DNA from: Isoetes engelmannii
Lineage: Eukaryota > Streptophyta > Lycopodiopsida > Isoetales > Isoetaceae
Length of the DNA stretch: 25,940 bases
Direction of reading: 5' to 3'
NCBI GenBank assembly: GCA_011763485.2
Contig: JAANSK020136679.1
Location: 1 to 25,940 of the forward strand
The notes beneath the pieces were generated by a model. It ran no database searches. It saw only the letters and a program-made list of their open reading frames with translations, and had not been told where the DNA came from. Both the position numbers and the translations under genes were made by a program. Below, one piece after another: positions 10,511 to 20,741 of the stretch (the first letter of the stretch is position 1; every line of letters begins with the position of its first letter).

Positions 10511-12440
10511 ATCCAAGAGAAGAGTCTGATCTGTTAAGGACAATTTAGCAGAGACTTCTAGCTGGAGGGTATTCACTTAATTTATCAACTTTGGCATCCC
10601 AAGTATTGGCTCAAAGCGTTATATTTGTGCTTCCCTTAGTGATAAATTAGGCATCTTTATTTGACCTATTATTATGCCACCTTGTCATGGCGAGATGCCT
10701 AGTAGCTAAGCAAAAAGGAAGCAAGATAGAAATAATCCAGAGACAGAAAAGTAAACCTGGTCGGAACTTCTTATACCGCTAACATGATGCAAAAATGTCC
10801 CCTGCTGCGTGATCTGATGCTGGCATGACATTGGCTATTTGTTGTTGTTGCTTTTGGGCTAGGGCGGCAGGGCTAGGCATAAGAAAAAAGCTGGGCCCGC
10901 TGGGCTATAGAGCGCAAGTCAATCCAATGTTTATGTATGAGAGCAAGATTATCTAAATGCTAGAATTTGACATACAAAGAGGGGATTGATAGTTTAAGCT
11001 CACATAAGCTAGAGATTGAGATGGCAAAAGGCACCAAGAGACTTTCGCTTTAATTTGCCCTTGTTGTCGTAGGGGAGTGGTCGAAGTTGAAACTTATGCG
11101 TTCCTATATTGCCCAGCATCATTTAACCAGAAGTCTTTGAAGACTTTGACTTCATACAATCTTATAACTTTTGACCTCTTCTTATTCTGGCTCCTGTTTA
11201 TCTTTTTGGAAATCTTCATGGCAAGAAGATTTACTGGAATCTCAGATGTCTACATTTTTCAGAGTTCACTTCTTGGGATTTTCAAGCTCCTTGACTCTCT
11301 AAGATGTTCGTTGGCCAATTTTGCAAGAGATGGTCGACAACAACTTCAGCTGCTCAAGAATAGTGAACATGTGCTTCAATCCTTTGTTCAAGTTAATTTT
11401 GATCTTGGTTCTCTCAGAATCATGATCTTGTTACTGATTACATTGAAACTCTTAAGTATGATGGGCTTTAATTCCGGGCTTAATGGATTATCACCATGAG
11501 TACTGTCCAAGTTGTACTTGTTTTCCTTTAATGATTAAAAAAACCTCTTTCAAAAAAAGAAAAGAAAAGGGAGGGGGGGGGGGGAGGTTGATATTGCCCA
11601 ACATCATCGCATCTAAAGGATGAGGATGGGATCAATGCTAGATCTATATTGGATTTAGTGGATATATCAGCAGAATAAGTTGGCAGCTTTCTAGAGACAA
11701 GGTGGAAATGGAGAGTTGGAACTATTTAATTGAACAATTTTATAGATATTTTTGAAGCATAAAAGCCTCATGGCTATTGTCATATGGAAATGTTTTTACA
11801 GTTTTTGCCCATGGATTAAACTGACGCAACTAATCAAATCATTGTCAATACCTGCAGATTTAACCCTTGATCATGATGGGATGGATGGAACCATTACCTC
11901 AGAAAAACGGGCTCGCCCGGCAGGCCCCAACTGTTATATCCACAGCTTGATTATCACAGGTTTGGAAGCTCCACAGTTCGATTATCACAAGCTCGGAACG
12001 TCCAGCACACAGGAAGCCGTTTATCACATGTTCGGGAAGCCGTTTATATAGGTTCAAATCATTCCAGCCAAAATACCTTTGATTGCTGCGTTGTTTCAGC
12101 CGATTCTGCTCTATCATAAGGCTGAAATGGATGCTCAAGATTGTAGGATGAACTAAACCTGCCGGTTAAGGACAAATTCCGGTTAAGGGCATAAAAACTA
12201 CAAACCCCATGAACCAAAAGTCTAGAATAGAATTGGGAAAAACCCCGCCCCAAAGAAATGTATTGTCAAACAACTACATATTACAGCTTGCATGATTGAT
12301 CAACCATTCGGGTATACTATAGAGGTCTAGGTCTCAACTGTATGATCAAGCTCTAGCCCACACATATTATGGCGTGCACCAAGTAAGTCCACAGTTAAAA
12401 AAAAAAATTCAAAAGAAGTTAGTGCATTGTTAAAAGAAAA
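10511..12440. other. non-genic region between Ty3 fossil B and the MYB gene
   Basis: No conserved protein frame is visible; a 140-codon frame at 11077-11499 (+) has no recognisable motif. The start may hold unrecognised 5' parts of fossil B. There is a run of 12 G's at 11573-11584 in a purine-rich tract and a cluster of about 31-bp repeats at 11939-12042, followed by a TATATA motif. Nothing else can be supported. Confidence 0.5.
11939..12042 (+). repeat. imperfect 31-bp tandem repeats ending at a TATA-like motif
   Basis: Two adjacent 31-bp units (11939-11969 and 11970-12000) share TCCACAG, GATTATCACA and a GGAA near the end. A more diverged, longer third unit (12001-12040) keeps TTATCACA and a following GTTCGGGAAG. 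TTTATATAGG follows at 12042. The cluster lies about 720 bp before the MYB start codon and could be a promoter module, but no transcript evidence is available. Confidence 0.6.
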
Positions 12441-12764
12441 AAAACCCTTTTATCCCACAGGCTCTATGCCGCAGCAGATCTCTCTCTCTCTCGTTGGAGC
12501 CCTAATTATTTTCTCGACACCCGCTCCTTCCGACGGACCTTTTGATCCATCAGTCTCTGGCCAGACTGCCATTCTTAGACACTTCTTAGCCTTCTGGCTT
12601 ACGTGAAGCTTTAAACAATCGGACAATTTGGCCGCTGTGAAGTTCTTTGAGCAGCATAATTGAATGAATACGAGAAAGAACACGGGTATTTTTTCCTTCC
12701 TCCCGCAGATAAGACAGCCCTTCTTTAGAAGAATTCATTCCAAGGGGCCTATAATTTAATTTTC
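12441..12764 (+). promoter_or_regulatory. likely 5' leader of the MYB gene
   Basis: A TC microsatellite (about 12479-12491) followed by GGAGCCCTAATT resembles plant 5' leaders, so transcription probably starts near 12440-12480. A pyrimidine stretch ending CCGCAG at about 12708 could be the acceptor of a leader intron. This is a composition-based inference. Confidence 0.4.
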
Positions 12765-15700
12765 ATGGTAAAACCTTCATTTGACGAGGATTTTGATGAG
12801 GATGAACTTGAGAAGTCTTTTGGAGAAGGTTTTCAGGACCAGATTATCGCTTTAAAAAAAGCTTGCTTGCCTGTTAGCTCTGCAAATGAGGATTTTGATA
12901 CCCAAAATGGGGACGGGAAATCAGGGAATGGCACTGAGAAATCCGTTCATGGTGATTATGACGATGACGATTTTGAGGACGATGATAGTCTGCTGCTTTC
13001 AGTGCAGCAAAAGTGGGGTGCATCTGTCGAGGGCAAGTCAGCTGATGTTAAGACATCAGAGAAGTTGGATGATAACCAAGAATTTGAATATGAAGACAAT
13101 TGGGATGAAGATGATGATGATGATGATGATGACGATGATGATGATGATGATGATGAACAGCTGCTGCAAAGAGTTGAAAGTCATTACGGACTTCATTTTA
13201 CTTCAAGGAAGACCAATGTAAAGAATTCTGGCCCTGCTACTGGGTTAATTGATCCTGCTTTTCCAGGTAAATCTGAATTGAACGATGCACATATACTATT
13301 TGATATTCAAGGCTAGTTCTCGTGATGTTTCTTTTGACCATTTTTTATCATCCGACACTTGCTTCTTTTCTCTGACTGTTCCGTGTTTTATGGCAGACAC
13401 TTTTGAGAGACTGCAGGTAGGATTTGCCTGTGAGATAAGAGAGTTTTCCAAGGACACTCATGAGCCACTCTATAATGAATCATTACACAATGAACCATTA
13501 CATAATGAGTCAGGAACAGCAACTGCATTATTGGAGAGTTCTCAGAATGGGGCGGACAATGACGTTGATAGCCCAAAGTTCTCAGGTCATTGTTTTGATA
13601 GCCTGGACAATCTGCAACGTGATCAGACATTTTTGCCAGATGGAATATGCGGATCTACAGGATCTATGGAGGTACTTGAGAATGCTCTTAAGAAAAATAG
13701 AAAATGTCAAGTAGCACTTAGAGGCCTGTTGAGCAAGCTGGAGGTCAAGCAGAAGGAAAATAAAGAGCTGCAGAGACGAATGAAGACCATCCTAGGGTTT
13801 GAAAAATACTGTAAGCGCGATATGGGTATAATTTCAGATCGGCTTAGTCCTTCCATAAAGCTAATACTACCATTTCAGACAAAACCGAAACGCTGGAAAT
13901 TCTCTCAGGTATACTTTATTAATCAATATTTCATGTACTCAACCTCACTTTCTTTGCTTTTGGTTTACCTTAGATTATATATCATGTTTTAGCACCTTGT
14001 TTGAACGCATCCTTGTCTTCTGCAGTCGAAGTATTGGGGACCCCCAGAAAACAAAGATATTGAGGTTCACAAAAGGTTACAGACCCTTCACCCTGCTGTG
14101 TTTTCTGTTCGAAATTGGTCAATGGAGGAAAGACGGGAGCTTTCTAATGGAGTGAAGCAGCAGATACAGCACCATCTACTCCAAGAGGCTATGAAAAATG
14201 CCATGTACTGAATTCTCCTTTCTAAAAAAAAATAAAAATGTTGCAGCATTTTCGAGTGTCAATGCATAACATGCTTTTATATTTCTCGATATCACAGGGA
14301 AGGAATTGATCAGGACTTATCTCTGGAGGATGAAATGCAGGAGATTAAGGAGAGGGTATTAACACCGGAAGACATAAAAAGTTTTTTGAATGTAGTGGAT
14401 TGGGAGGATGTAGCACGCATCTATGTGTTAGGCCGATCACCCTCCGATTGCCAATCTCGGTAAGCAGATTTATGATGAAGTGATACTTTCCAAATGTTTT
14501 CTGCTAGTTCTTATTCTGTATAGATATTTGTTCCTTCTGTAAGGTCTCCCGATTTCTACCTCCATGATTCCATCTCGACCTAGAAAATGTTGCTTATGGT
14601 CCTTTAAGATCAATTATTTACTATTTTCTTATTCCTTAGCTTTCTCCCATCTTCCAGTTGGCTTCTTGATAATTCATTTAATTCTGGTCATAAATTTGTT
14701 TCTGGTATATTTTGTACTTACTGTATTATTATTGCTTTATTTTACCTAGATGGTTACATCATGAAGATCCTTTGATAAATCACGGTCCATGGTCCAAATC
14801 AGAAGATATAAATCTGCTGCAAATAGCCAAACAGCATAATTTTTGTGACTGGGAGGCAATTTCCAATCAACTTCACACAAATAGAACTGCCTCTCAATGT
14901 CTGACACGCTATCAACGTAGCCTGAATGCAAGTGTTATGCATCGGGAATGGAGCCATGAGGAAGATGAACAACTATGCTTGGCAGTTAAATCGTGTGGTT
15001 TAAAGGATTGGCAAGCTATTGCAGCATGCCTTGAGGGACGTACTGGTTCACAATGTGCTGACAGGTGGGAAACTCTCCTTTGTGTCTTTGTTTTTATTTT
15101 TATCTTGAAGCATAAACAACTACTATTCTTGATGCTTAAGGTGTCTTTGTCTCTCTTGAAGTTCATTTGTAACTAGTTTTGAGATTTTACTGCATCCAGA
15201 AATATTTAATCCAATATCACATATTTGGCCCCCAAATACAGGATTACAAAAATATAACATTAAAACATAGCTATGTTAAACACAGCAAGGTGCATAGTGT
15301 TGCAAATGCTAGGTTTGGAATGCCACAATGCAAGAATGCTAGGAGTAATAAATACAGCTACTTCTGACAGGTGGAACCGTAAACACTTGGGAAGACAACG
15401 GCGTGGAAGATGGTCTGTCGAGGAAGATAAACGGCTCACTTTAGCTGTGTCTGTTTATGGAGCAATGCGCTGGAAAAGGATAGCGGAGCATGTTCAAGGA
15501 CGTACCGAGATGCAGTGTCGAGAAAGGTACAAGTTCTTCATCATAGCTATTACAGCTCATACTCATGTTGGCGTTTTAGGTGGCGTAATGTGTTGGATCC
15601 AAAAATCAAACACGATGCTTGGACTGAAGAGGAGGATAGGCACTTAGAAGAGGCAGTTAAGAAGCATGGTCCACATCGGTGGGCTGCAGTTGCTGCCGAT

Positions 15701-18700
15701 CTCGCTCCCCGAACAGATAACCAATGTTGGAGGTATTTTCTTTAGTGCCAAATGTTTGTTATGCCATTTGTCAGTGGTTTTATGATGGCCAACCCCATAT
15801 CCACAGAAGCTCTAAATAATATGATTATGTTTTTTGGCTACTATTCACTTTGTGGGCATCCTACATCTGCAAGAACCTTTTAAATATTTGGCTACCATAA
15901 ATACACTGCACAACACTTTCTCTATTTTTATTTTATAACAGAAGTCATCAGTCGTCAACTGCAGATACAATTGTTCCTGCAACCCTATTTTGCACCATTG
16001 CTGTTTTCTTCTGGTGCGTAGAAAATCATGCATCTGCGTTAATAAATTTGTTTAGAAATTTTGTTTCCGCACAAACCATAACAGGAAGTTCCATATCTGC
16101 TTTGGCCATATATGTGTCTGATGCATTTTGCGCCAAGCTGGAGCCTCTACAGCTCCTATGTAAGTTTATGGTTCAGAACTCCACATTTATAACATTGCTA
16201 ACCTATGTGAAATATTTTGTTCGAGATTCAGAATCAAATGAAAATCACGTGCATGAGATGACAGCCTTGGGAATAAGCATATTGATCTTGGCTAGCGTCT
16301 AGACCTTTGTTGTCTTTTATGGATAATATCCCATTATCTATATAGATATTTTTTGAGTCTTCTATTATCCACTTATGCATCTTCAAAGGATTTTCTGGGC
16401 ATGTAATGTCTCTAGTATTAAATTTCATATATGGAATACCTTCAAACTTGTTTACAGTGTCTGCCTACAGATGTTTACTCTGAGATAACTTTTTGCTTTT
16501 ATTTTTAGGAGGTGGAAACAGCTATACCCAGAGCGACGGGCTGATTTTCACAAGGATGTGCAAATTAAGCGCCATCTGCTTCCCAACTTTACAAAACGCT
16601 CAAAGGAGCGTCCATGTCTTGATTTAACTGACTTTTCTGAACACTTCAAAGTGCCTCAGGACTCAAGAAAAGAAACTAAAGTGAGGCGCAAAAAAGCTGG
16701 CCAACAGAAGGCTCATGCCAAAATTCAAAAACAAAGAATGGGAAAAACAGGAGACGAAAACAGGAAGCAGCAGAAAAATAGGCAAGAGAGAGATGACACT
16801 CTGTAAGTTGTTTATGAAAGTGCATTTTCCTTGTTTCTTATATATATGAATATCAAGCCAAAATAAAAGTTTTATCAACACCTGTTTCTGTCATGCAGAG
16901 AGGGAAAGAAATCATCAAAGAGGCAGTTGTCGGAAGATGTGCTTGATGTCCCTCCTTTGAGAGCAAGAGTGATAGAATATAGGAAAAAAGCTGTGTCATG
17001 CAGGGATTTCCAAGAATATCCTGTTGGACCATCTGGATCTATGCCCTCTGCTGGATTTATGGACCCTGAAACTGTCCCTGAGAGTGATGTCCTGGAAGTT
17101 CCACACATGTCTGGCTTGGAAAATGCAGAGCAGCAGACTCTTACGTTTGTAAGCTTATTGCGAGCTATTACAAGCTATTGTTCTTTACTACGAGCTGATG
17201 AAGCATCTGCTGAGATAGAGATGCTATTACAAAGTCAAGGTAAAGCGCCAAAGCTTGGTCTGCAGAAGTTGAGTGCAGAAGAAAAAAAGAAATTCTCTGA
17301 TCATGAAATAGCTGCTTTGATGCGTGCTCTTCTGTCATTTCCATTCTTATTTGGAATGCGCACCATGTGGACATTTACATCGGGACATTCAGCTAATTCG
17401 ATACTTAGTCAAGTAACAAGTTCAACTGGGAAGTCAGAAAAGATAGGCGAGTATGCTTTACAACTTATTTAGTTAAATTTCTTTTTCATCTTTCTTCTAA
17501 CATTTAGTTTTACAGGTTTTAAGCCGAAAGTGTTGGATCGAATAGAATTATCCCAGCGCACAGTAACTGGGAAAAAGAAGCTATCTAAGACTAAAAGGGG
17601 CCTATGTAACAACATAACCATGGGTAATCCCTTTATAGGTGAAGGTCGGACAAAAGTTCCAACCAGGAAAACTGATCGATTTAGAAAAAGCTCCAATGGC
17701 TGTAGATGGAAACAGGAGATTAGAAGATTTCTTTATTCAGATGTTCAAACACATATCATGGGAGAAAGCATGGATGGCGTGATTGAGGACAAAGGGGATG
17801 GTCGTTTGGGCGAAATGCAAATGGTGGGTTCTATCACAGTTCAAACTGAGGCGTTACTTGATAAGGACGGGAAGAAAACTTCTTCCACAGTGGAGGAAAA
17901 CGGCTCTGGTGTGAATATGGTCTCCTCGGTTGATAGCGTACGCAAGAGGAAAGAAAGGAGCTCATCAACATCTAACGTGACAGAAACAACCAAGAGGACG
18001 GAATCAGTGACGCAAGGAAGGAAGAGAGTGACTTTAACTAAACACAGGAAGCTTGCATCTAATGACCATGAATCTTTCAGAATTGGAAACGACAATGAAC
18101 CAACTGCTATTCCCAAAAGGAGACGTTCTGGAAGGCAAACTCAGAGTATAGGGAAATTACTGGAAGAGCCTGTAAGGCAATCGCAAAATACAATGAATTT
18201 ACTGGAGGTGCCAGATGCAGCTAAATCATCACCCATACAGGCAGAACCAGATAGTATGCACCAAAGTACATCTAATTTACTAACTGGACAGGATGATATG
18301 CACGAAAATTCAGATAACATATTACCTGCACAAACAGAAGCAGATAGCTTGACTTTAAGTGGCAAAGCAGATAGTCCAGATAATATAGACAGTCAAAGCA
18401 AAAACCCAGTTTATCCAACTGCTGAAATGCTTGAAGATGACTCAATTAATCCTCGGGGTAGAACTATGTCTTCTCTAGATATTAACCCCCAGGACGGAGA
18501 TGTATCATCTGTAGCTGCTGAAGTCTGCACTCACGTGTTATCTTCAGTTTCTGAGATCTGCACAAATGGTATTTCTCAGGAGAGAGATCCAGCTTCTATA
18601 GCAGTGGAAGCCTGCAAAAATGACTTTGGCAACAGACAGGACAGAGATCCTCCATCTTCTATAGCTGCTGAAGTCAAACAGGATGACATGGTTGTTAAAC

Positions 18701-18951
18701 AAAAGGTGCCAGGAGAAAAGATTTTACAAACATACAAGAGAAGAAACACGTCAGAAGGAAAACCTTTGCAAACATACAAGAGAAGAAAGAAGCAGCCAAA
18801 TACAGAACCTGAATTTGGGCTCGAGGAAATTATGCCAAGTGTATTGATGGCACTGAAACAGGATGGTTCTCGTCTTGGACATGCTGAAGATGACTTTGAT
18901 GGTCTGGAGAAGTTAATAGCTGCAGCTGCTCACGACATGTGCTTCTCTTAG
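12765..18951 (+). CDS. MYB4R1: SNAPC4 / MYB4R1-type 4R-Myb protein, ten exons
   Basis: Exons: 12765-13266, 13397-13908, 14026-14204, 14298-14459, 14750-15064, 15371-15526, 15580-15732, 16509-16802, 16899-17450 and 17508-18951; 4,269 nt, 1,422 residues. Order: acidic N-terminus with a 15-Asp run (116-130), a coiled-coil-like KQKENKELQRRMK stretch, the plant-conserved YWGPPENKD and WSMEERREL block, then Myb half-repeat Rh (W433-W453) and full repeats Ra (from W466), Rb, Rc and Rd (to W662), and a long basic, low-complexity tail. Half plus four repeats is the layout of animal SNAP190 and Arabidopsis At3g18100. By family knowledge it is the DNA-binding subunit of the nuclear complex that binds promoters of small nuclear RNA genes for Pol II and Pol III. 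Third Trp of Ra is Tyr. Intron 9 has two possible splice pairs, and the alternative gives 1,418 residues. Start chosen: first ATG before the acidic domain. Confidence 0.92.
13110..13154 (+). repeat. GAT microsatellite coding for poly-Asp
   Basis: Fifteen Asp codons in a row, all GAT except one GAC, within exon 1 of the MYB gene. Such runs change length by slippage, so Asp number probably varies between alleles. The tract extends a generally acidic region. Confidence 0.9.
13465..13509 (+). repeat. three 15-bp in-frame repeats in MYB exon 2
   Basis: Three tandem units (13465-13479, 13480-13494, 13495-13509) encode PLYNE, SLHNE and PLHNE. They keep the frame and lie in the variable N-terminal region, away from the Myb repeats. 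Confidence 0.85.
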
Positions 18952-19910
18952 TCATGCAGGCATTAAGAACACTCCTCTGATGGGCTCGGATCGAGGAATC
19001 TTATATAAGAAAAAGGTAGGCTTGTGAATATTTTTCTTCCCTTCTGTAAAGTGGCTGGTGAAGACCATGCTTAATTAAGAAAACTATGATTTTTATCTAG
19101 AAAATTCCATAACTGGAGAATGGAGAGAAGGAATTTTGCGTTTTCCTGACAGGAACTATATCCACATGGTAAGGATGAAAAAGATTATTATTCAGATGGC
19201 TTCAGGTAAGGGTTTGACATTGGATATGGATATTGTGTTGCAGAGCAGTTTTTGTTGGTGTACAGACAGCTTTCCATGAAAGAGGTACAACATGTGTGGA
19301 ATATAACGATTTCATGCTAGCTTTTAATCATGTAGATTTTGATAAATATCACCAAATGCGTGATGCCAGAGAAATATTTGTTTGAATATGTACAGAATTA
19401 CCGAAAATGTAGAGGTCCTGGCAAGATGCCAACTGCATGAATATGTATGTTAACAAAGATCCGTCATCAAGTCACGAGCCATTGTTATTTTGAATTTGCA
19501 TGGAGAAATGTTCTCTGCAGGGGCAATGTGGTTGCAGCAGCTCTAGCAATGGCTGCTGCGAACCAACAAGTTATAATTCTATTTCAGGTACTACAAACAG
19601 ACATGAGCTGATTTGCGACTTGCTCCACTTTCATGGCAAAATTCTGTAAAGTCTGAAGTTCAAGAACTTTTCACCTTTGACTGTATGCTCGACCTGTTGC
19701 CAAGCGTGAAGGTCAATTGCGACATCTTGCCTTCTATAGGGAAAGGAAAGAATTTTTGCTTTTCATTTATCTCAAAGGTTGTAATGTGTGCTTTAGCTCA
19801 GTGGGTTAGTTGCCAAATGTATCTTAGCAAATATAGGCGCAATAGTGCTACGCGCCTTGGCTATTCATATACGTGTTATTACAACCTTGCTGTTCCTCCA
19901 GATTGAGGTC
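18952..19910 (+). other. MYB gene 3' flank with several splice-site-like signals
   Basis: No conserved protein is visible after the stop. Good matches to splice sites occur in order: donor AAAAG/GTAGGC (after 19015), acceptor CTGACAG (ends 19152), donor TTCAG/GTAAGG (after 19205), acceptor TCTGCAG (ends 19520) and donor TTTCAG/GTACT (after 19587). This suggests a spliced 3' untranslated region or an alternative transcript end. TAGCTCAGTGGG at 19794-19805 matches a tRNA box A, but no box B follows. Confidence 0.35.
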
Positions 19911-20039
19911 TAGATCCAACATCCTCTTCTTAAGTGTGGATGCCATCGTCTTGATTAACGTCACTGCTATTCTTAGATCCAACATCTTCTTCTTGAGTAT
20001 GGATGGCATGCCATCATCTTGATTAACATTGCTATTCTT
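19911..20039 (-). repeat. two-copy tandem repeat of 63/66 bp
   Basis: The units 19911-19973 and 19974-20039 both begin TAGATCCAACATC and end near GCTATTCTT on the plus strand, differing at several sites and by 3 bp. On the minus strand they lie inside a 77-codon frame (20081-19848), where both copies read as related peptides (ILKKKMLDL and LKKRMLDLD). Lengths divisible by three hint at a former coding role, but the peptide is not recognised. Confidence 0.6.
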
Positions 20040-20741
20040 TGGCCGCAATTTTACCTTGAGAATATATGAAGAGGCAGCCATTTTAACTAATAAACATATC
20101 TAACATATCTTTGAGTATTGTGTCCGCTCTTGAAGTTCAAATGAAGAATTGTAACAAGATGTTGTTGCATGGGGGTTGCCCTCTTAGAATTGTATATTTT
20201 TGAAGGAACAAAAGGGGTAGGCGTTTTATGCTAGATTGTTATGAATCAAGATTTATGAAAAAGCGAGATCTATGTAATAATGAATTTGCAAGAGTGCTAA
20301 AGTGCATAATTTTTATAGTTGTGAATGATGCAAAGGAACAAATGGAACTAGGTTTAGTTCCTGACACCAAGAATTTGAAAAAGAACTTAGAAACACAAGT
20401 CTCTCAATAAGCATGCCCAATCCATTTTCTAGCAGTTCTAAGTGTATAAAGGGATTGTTGAGACTAAGATTCTTATTATGGATTGTTGAGACTAAGATTC
20501 TTATTATAGAATGTATTGAAATTCGTAGAATGATGACAGTGGCATTCTTGTTGTGGGCAGGAGTTTTTCTCCTGGTGTTTATTTTATGGAAGCAACCTTT
20601 GTTTTGGTGGTGGGATTTTGGTTTGGATGGCCGAGATAGATCTTGAGTTGTGGTTGGACGGTTGATATGGTATGTGCAGTTGCATTAGGCAGCGTTAGAG
20701 GTAGGGGTGTCTGCCCTCGATCAGCATTAGGGTTTCTTTAG
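20040..20741. other. non-genic stretch before the DUF674 relic
   Basis: Contains a perfect 28-bp tandem duplication at 20452-20507 and short open frames without recognisable motifs. Near its end, ATG at 20627 begins MAEIDLELWLD and then stops. This resembles the usual N-terminus of DUF674 proteins (a short hydrophobic KLLID-type start) and may be a decayed first exon. Confidence 0.4.
20452..20507 (+). repeat. perfect 28-bp tandem duplication
   Basis: 20452-20479 is repeated exactly at 20480-20507; the unit starts GGATTGTTGAGAC and ends CTTATTAT. Perfect identity points to a recent duplication event. Confidence 0.9.

Noticed and set aside
11077-11499. 140-codon plus-strand frame as a gene
   Set aside because: Biased, hydrophobic composition with no motif, no splice context and no family likeness.
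19780-19880. tRNA gene or tRNA-derived SINE
   Set aside because: TAGCTCAGTGGG (19794-19805) matches box A, but no GGTTCGA-type box B, anticodon arm or acceptor stem follows.
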